A model generated the notes under the pieces. The model was given only the letters and a program-made list of their open reading frames with translations. It was not told where the DNA came from and did not search any database. Shown here piece after piece: positions 25,027 through 28,062 of a stretch of 28,062 nucleotides of DNA. Position 1 is the first letter of the stretch. Each line of letters begins with the position of its first letter. A program made the position numbers and the translations under genes. This DNA is from Bacteroidales bacterium UBA4912 (GTDB lineage: Bacteria; Bacteroidota; Bacteroidia; Bacteroidales; Dysgonomonadaceae), in assembly GCA_002398875.1 (NCBI GenBank), contig DHCC01000088.1:16362-44423 (forward strand), in the 5' to 3' direction.

Positions 25027-25599
25027 TTAAAGGGTGCCTATAATTTTGGAAACCTGATCAATCAGTGAGTGGCGGTTGTCGTTATATATAACAAAATCAG
25101 AATGTTTTATTTTTTCTTCCTCCGGCATCTGGTTTAGCATACGTGCTTCAACCTGATCCCTGCTTATTTGGTCTCGTTGTATAACCCTATTTATCCGAAG
25201 CTCCTTCGGAGTATAAACTGTAATTACCTTATCTACAAATTGATTAAATCCTGCTTCGATAAGAAGTGCTGCTTCAATAATTACAATGGGATTATTTTTG
25301 TTTCTGCACCATTCTACAAAGCAGTTGGCTACTTCAGGATGTATTATTGAGTTTGCAATCTTAATATTTCTCTCATTATTAAATATCAGCTCTGCAAACT
25401 TCTTTCTGTTTAATTTGTCATTTTCATATATATCTTTGCCAAAATGATATATTAGCTGACTTCTGACTGACAGCGATGTGTCGTTAAGTTTTTTTGCTTC
25501 TGTATCTGCATCAAATATCGGTATGTCGTAAAGCCGGAATATGTCACAAACCACTGATTTGCCACTTCCTATGCCTCCGGTTACACCGACTTTAATCAT
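25027..25599 (-). CDS. coaE: Dephospho-CoA kinase
   Basis: Catalyses the last step of coenzyme A synthesis, phosphorylating the 3'-hydroxyl of dephospho-CoA with ATP. The 190-residue length is normal. The Walker A loop GGIGSGKS is at residues 8-15, the substrate/DxD region IFDADTEAKKL is at 33-43, and the lid and later region contain VITVYTPKELRINRVIQRD with the conserved arginines. It is last in the nusB-yajC-ybbR-coaE run, only 2 bases after the ybbR-like gene. No other CoA synthesis gene is nearby. Confidence 0.95.
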   Translation of the reverse strand: MIKVGVTGGIGSGKSVVCDIFRLYDIPIFDADTEAKKLNDTSLSVRSQLIYHFGKDIYENDKLNRKKFAELIFNNERNIKIANSIIHPEVANCFVEWCRNKNNPIVIIEAALLIEAGFNQFVDKVITVYTPKELRINRVIQRDQISRDQVEARMLNQMPEEEKIKHSDFVIYNDNRHSLIDQVSKIIGTL

Positions 25600-25601
25600 C
25601 T

Positions 25602-26591
25602 TTAATTAATGTTTTCAAAAAGAAATTCTACTGAAGAAGGAGATATTTTCGGGTCAATTATTGAAGCAGGACTCTTGGTTAGCTTTAGCTCTACCCGTCC
25701 GTCGTCATTGTTGCGAAACTCCCTGTAATCCAATTCTATGGCAAAGTCCTCGGGGGCTATTTCTACATAATCTTTTAATGTTACCGAAAAGGATACTTTA
25801 GCTCGTGAGGGAAAAAACTTCACATCAATATTTCGGGGTAAATGAGTTGCTGTGATAGCAATATCGAAAGACTGTTCAGTAAACTCAACTACAGGAATGT
25901 ATATTTCCACTTCTGATGGTGAGAATCTGACACCTTCAACAGGGTTGATCTTAATTGGCAGCTGTGATGTAGCGTTAAGATTTTTAAACAGAGTGTATTC
26001 TGTGGCAGCTGTTGTTAATTGGTTTAGAGACTCCCGCGATCCGTACGCCATAACCTTTTCCGGAATAAATGACACATCACCGGCTATCAGATTTGCTCTG
26101 CTTGTAGTCAGTTCTCCGTCAAAAGTAACAACAAGTTCCTTACTTTCCAGTTCAGAGGTTTCCAGTGATAAAGTCATCGGGTAGTATCCCCTGATAATAG
26201 TGCTTGAGGCAAACTTAGTGCGCAGAAGCTGACGAAACTGTTCGCCCTGCAAAATTGTATTACCCTCTTCGGCCAGTTCGGTGACATTTATTTCAAGGGA
26301 ATCCCTTTTTCTAATGTCAAGTTTGAAGATTTCAGAACCGTTGTCAGTAACACTAATATCTATATATTGAGGGAGCGTGTTGTTGAAAACCACATTTTCC
26401 GGAATATTTGTGTATTTCAGCGGTAAGCGGTATGTACCCTCAACATTCTGTTTCTGGAAAAATAACATTAACCAGAATACAAAAGCTATCAAAAGGAAAA
26501 ATAAGTATGTCAACAAATTCTTCCACGGGAAAGTGGAAAAATATGCTTCTGCCTTCGGTAACCAATCCTTTATGATAGCTTTTATATCCAT
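25602..26591 (-). CDS. YbbR-like membrane-anchored protein
   Basis: A 329-residue protein with one N-terminal transmembrane segment at about residues 25-46 (LTYLFFLLIAFVFWLMLFF) and a large extracytoplasmic part built of beta-rich YbbR-like repeats. Examples are FNNTLPQYIDISVTDNGSEIF, ELVVTFDGELTTSRANLIAG and VSFIPEKVMAYGSRESL. In Firmicutes the YbbR family (CdaR) regulates the diadenylate cyclase CdaA. No cyclase gene lies here, so the same function cannot be claimed. It is placed 16 bases after yajC and 2 bases before coaE, consistent with one transcript. Confidence 0.85.
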   Translation of the reverse strand: MDIKAIIKDWLPKAEAYFSTFPWKNLLTYLFFLLIAFVFWLMLFFQKQNVEGTYRLPLKYTNIPENVVFNNTLPQYIDISVTDNGSEIFKLDIRKRDSLEINVTELAEEGNTILQGEQFRQLLRTKFASSTIIRGYYPMTLSLETSELESKELVVTFDGELTTSRANLIAGDVSFIPEKVMAYGSRESLNQLTTAATEYTLFKNLNATSQLPIKINPVEGVRFSPSEVEIYIPVVEFTEQSFDIAITATHLPRNIDVKFFPSRAKVSFSVTLKDYVEIAPEDFAIELDYREFRNNDDGRVELKLTKSPASIIDPKISPSSVEFLFENIN

Positions 26592-26607
26592 CTCAGGAGA
26601 AGACTTT

Positions 26608-26922
26608 TTATTGTGGCATTACATCTTTTGAAGATGCGTAAACTGAAGACTTTTCAAATTTAACCTTTACACCATCAGATATCTCAACTAAGAACCAAGT
26701 GTCGCCAACTTCTTTTATTCTTCCGTGAATACCACCGGCTGTAACAACCTTATCTCCTACTGTCATTGCTTCACGGCTTTTCTGTAACTCTTTCTGCTTC
26801 TTTTGCTGAGGGCGAATCATGAAAAAATAGAAAACTGCAATTATGGCGATAAGCATAAAAAGAGTTCCGCCCATTCCGCCTGCACCGCCGCTCTGGGCTG
26901 TTGTTTGTAATAAAATATCCAT
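26608..26922 (-). CDS. yajC: YajC, Sec translocase accessory subunit
   Basis: A 104-residue inner-membrane protein that associates with SecDF and YidC in the preprotein translocase. A short glycine-rich N-terminus (SGGAGGMGG) is followed by one transmembrane helix at about residues 18-36 and the signature FFMIRPQQKKQKE. The cytosolic tail has the conserved VGDKVVTAGGIHGRIKEV small beta domain. Length and order are typical. It follows nusB by 25 bases; secDF is not in the window. Confidence 0.95.
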   Translation of the reverse strand: MDILLQTTAQSGGAGGMGGTLFMLIAIIAVFYFFMIRPQQKKQKELQKSREAMTVGDKVVTAGGIHGRIKEVGDTWFLVEISDGVKVKFEKSSVYASSKDVMPQ

Positions 26923-26947
26923 AACAAATGATGTTTAGTATTTATAA

Positions 26948-27874
26948 TTAATTTTTAAAGATAATATTTTCATTTTTAATTTTCTGCACAATGGCAGCTA
27001 AAATTCCATTTATGAAAGTACTGCTTTTAGGTGTGCTGTATGATTTAGCGATCTCGATGTACTCATTTAATGAAACGCTTGTTGGAATCGACTCGAATGT
27101 AAAAATCTCTGCAAGAGCCACCTGCATTATAATAAGATCCATTAGAGCTATCCTTTCGAAGTCCCACTTATCAGTGTGAGTATCTATCAGATCTCTGTAT
27201 TTTTTTTCATTAAGTATTGTATCATGCAGAAGCTTTAGAGCATAACTCTTGTCTTCCTGATCTTTGAACATGGGAAGTAGAGGCTGATCAGACCCTTTTG
27301 CTTCAGAGAATCTTTTTATTGTTTTAAGTACAAATGACTGTACAATTTCAATATCATCATTCCAGTAAATACATTCATCTTCAAGCAAATCGTCAAGGTT
27401 TTCATTCCCATAAATAATTTGTTTGAATGTCTTTCTCCAGAACTCACGATCCTGATCGTATGTGGGAGATGGAATGAGTGAATAACTCTTGTAAATTTCT
27501 GATTCTAGAATTGTGTCAAGGAGGTTTTTAACAAAAGCATCATTGTCGTCCCATGATAACGGGCGGTCTGTCAGATACTTTAGAAGTTGTTTGTTCTCAC
27601 TTAACTGCAAGATAAATTTATTCTCCAATAGATGTGTGTTGGGATTAATGTCCTCTTCGGTAGGCAGAAACTTATTCCTTTTTGTTTCTACTCTGTTTTC
27701 ATACGCCTTGGTTACCTCTATCATCAGTAGTAACAAATAATAGTAAAGATCGTATGATTTCTGCAATCCGAATAATAATTCTTTTTCGGCATTGCGTAAA
27801 TCTTTATTCGTATTTTGATACCATGAATAGACTAGTTGAACTACTCTTATACGAATTAAATTTCTGTTTATCAT
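26948..27874 (-). CDS. nusB: NusB transcription antitermination factor, enlarged form
   Basis: NusB binds boxA RNA with NusE (S10) and supports rRNA antitermination. The product is 308 residues, about twice the E. coli protein. The first helices (NLIRIRVVQLVYSWYQ) match the NusB N-terminus. The C-terminal core is at about 230-305, containing WDFERIALMDLIIMQVALAE, ESIPTSVSLNEYIEIAKSY and TFINGILAAIV. The extra length lies between these parts and is charged and helical; such long forms are usual in Bacteroidota. It is first in the run nusB-yajC-ybbR-coaE and has a consensus -7 promoter 46 bases upstream of the ATG. Confidence 0.92.
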   Translation of the reverse strand: MINRNLIRIRVVQLVYSWYQNTNKDLRNAEKELLFGLQKSYDLYYYLLLLMIEVTKAYENRVETKRNKFLPTEEDINPNTHLLENKFILQLSENKQLLKYLTDRPLSWDDNDAFVKNLLDTILESEIYKSYSLIPSPTYDQDREFWRKTFKQIIYGNENLDDLLEDECIYWNDDIEIVQSFVLKTIKRFSEAKGSDQPLLPMFKDQEDKSYALKLLHDTILNEKKYRDLIDTHTDKWDFERIALMDLIIMQVALAEIFTFESIPTSVSLNEYIEIAKSYSTPKSSTFINGILAAIVQKIKNENIIFKN

Positions 27875-27920
27875 TTTATTAATGAGCTTTTTGCTTAAGC
27901 AGTGAACTTTTTTTGAACTG

Positions 27921-27928
27921 CAAAAGTA
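27921..27928 (-). promoter_or_regulatory. -7 promoter element TACTTTTG for the nusB operon
   Basis: The minus strand reads TACTTTTG, matching TAnnTTTG, 46 bases before the nusB ATG. A TTTG at 27953-27956 is 24 bases upstream, longer than usual. Two TGAACT repeats 11 bases apart and a GCTTAAGC palindrome lie just downstream, around the expected start of transcription. The remaining bases to the window end hold no gene I can recognise. Confidence 0.5.
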
Positions 27929-28062
27929 GTGATTTTTTCGGGATTAATTATACAAATTCATAAAAGGATGTTTTTGTTTGAATTGTAAAGGTTTATAATA
28001 AGACTTTTACTAATCTCTGTTTTTTGTCTCTATTTAAACCTGTTTAAAGGTGATACAGATGT

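Noticed and set aside
1..28062. CRISPR array, tRNA or rRNA genes, insertion sequences, prophage or defence genes
   Set aside because: No spaced repeats, cloverleaf-like segments, transposase or integrase motifs or terminal inverted repeats were seen; every large open frame is a recognisable cellular family.

Overview
The window is a gene-dense, AT-rich piece of chromosome from a member of the Bacteroidota, almost certainly order Bacteroidales. The evidence is the family content (DUF6242, DUF6089 and DUF4294 proteins, a NigD-like lipoprotein, an enlarged NusB, a LeuRS with an extra N-terminal-half insertion, two OmpH/Skp genes behind bamA). A second line of evidence is the promoter form: ten intergenic sites match the Bacteroidota -7 consensus TAnnTTTG, and ribosome-binding sites are inconspicuous. 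A genus cannot be assigned by eye; Dysgonomonadaceae or Porphyromonadaceae-like is only a guess.

Layout. (1) 41-6861, minus strand: an envelope-biogenesis cluster read as DUF6242 lipoprotein, DUF6089 beta-barrel, uppS, bamA, skp, skp. It joins undecaprenyl-diphosphate synthesis, outer-membrane protein insertion and periplasmic chaperones. (2) 6943-11268: ribD diverges from a plus-strand run prmC-recX-comF, followed by pyrE and an SRPBCC-fold protein with its own promoter. (3) 11275-14630, minus strand: a more accessory pair, a GH95 alpha-L-fucosidase lipoprotein and a NigD-like lipoprotein, separated by a clear hairpin terminator. (4) 14762-18318, minus strand: a SulP anion transporter overlapping a YgiQ-type radical SAM protein by four bases. 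(5) 18367-24702: DUF4294 diverges from an AMP-forming acyl-CoA synthetase, followed by leuS and a YitT-family membrane protein. (6) 24730-27874, minus strand: a small winged-helix protein, then the operon nusB-yajC-ybbR-coaE.

Most of the window is housekeeping. I found no CRISPR array, tRNA, rRNA, transposase, phage gene or recognisable defence system, and no gene-free stretch exceeds about 210 bases. I do not see convincing evidence for a wholly undescribed system. The most unusual signals are a Gly-Tyr repeat inserted in a predicted surface loop of BamA, and a near-consensus promoter placed so that the DUF4294 mRNA should be essentially leaderless. Lesser ones are an 11-base-spaced direct repeat over the nusB promoter, an internal promoter separating the two Skp paralogues, and large insertions in NusB and LeuRS.
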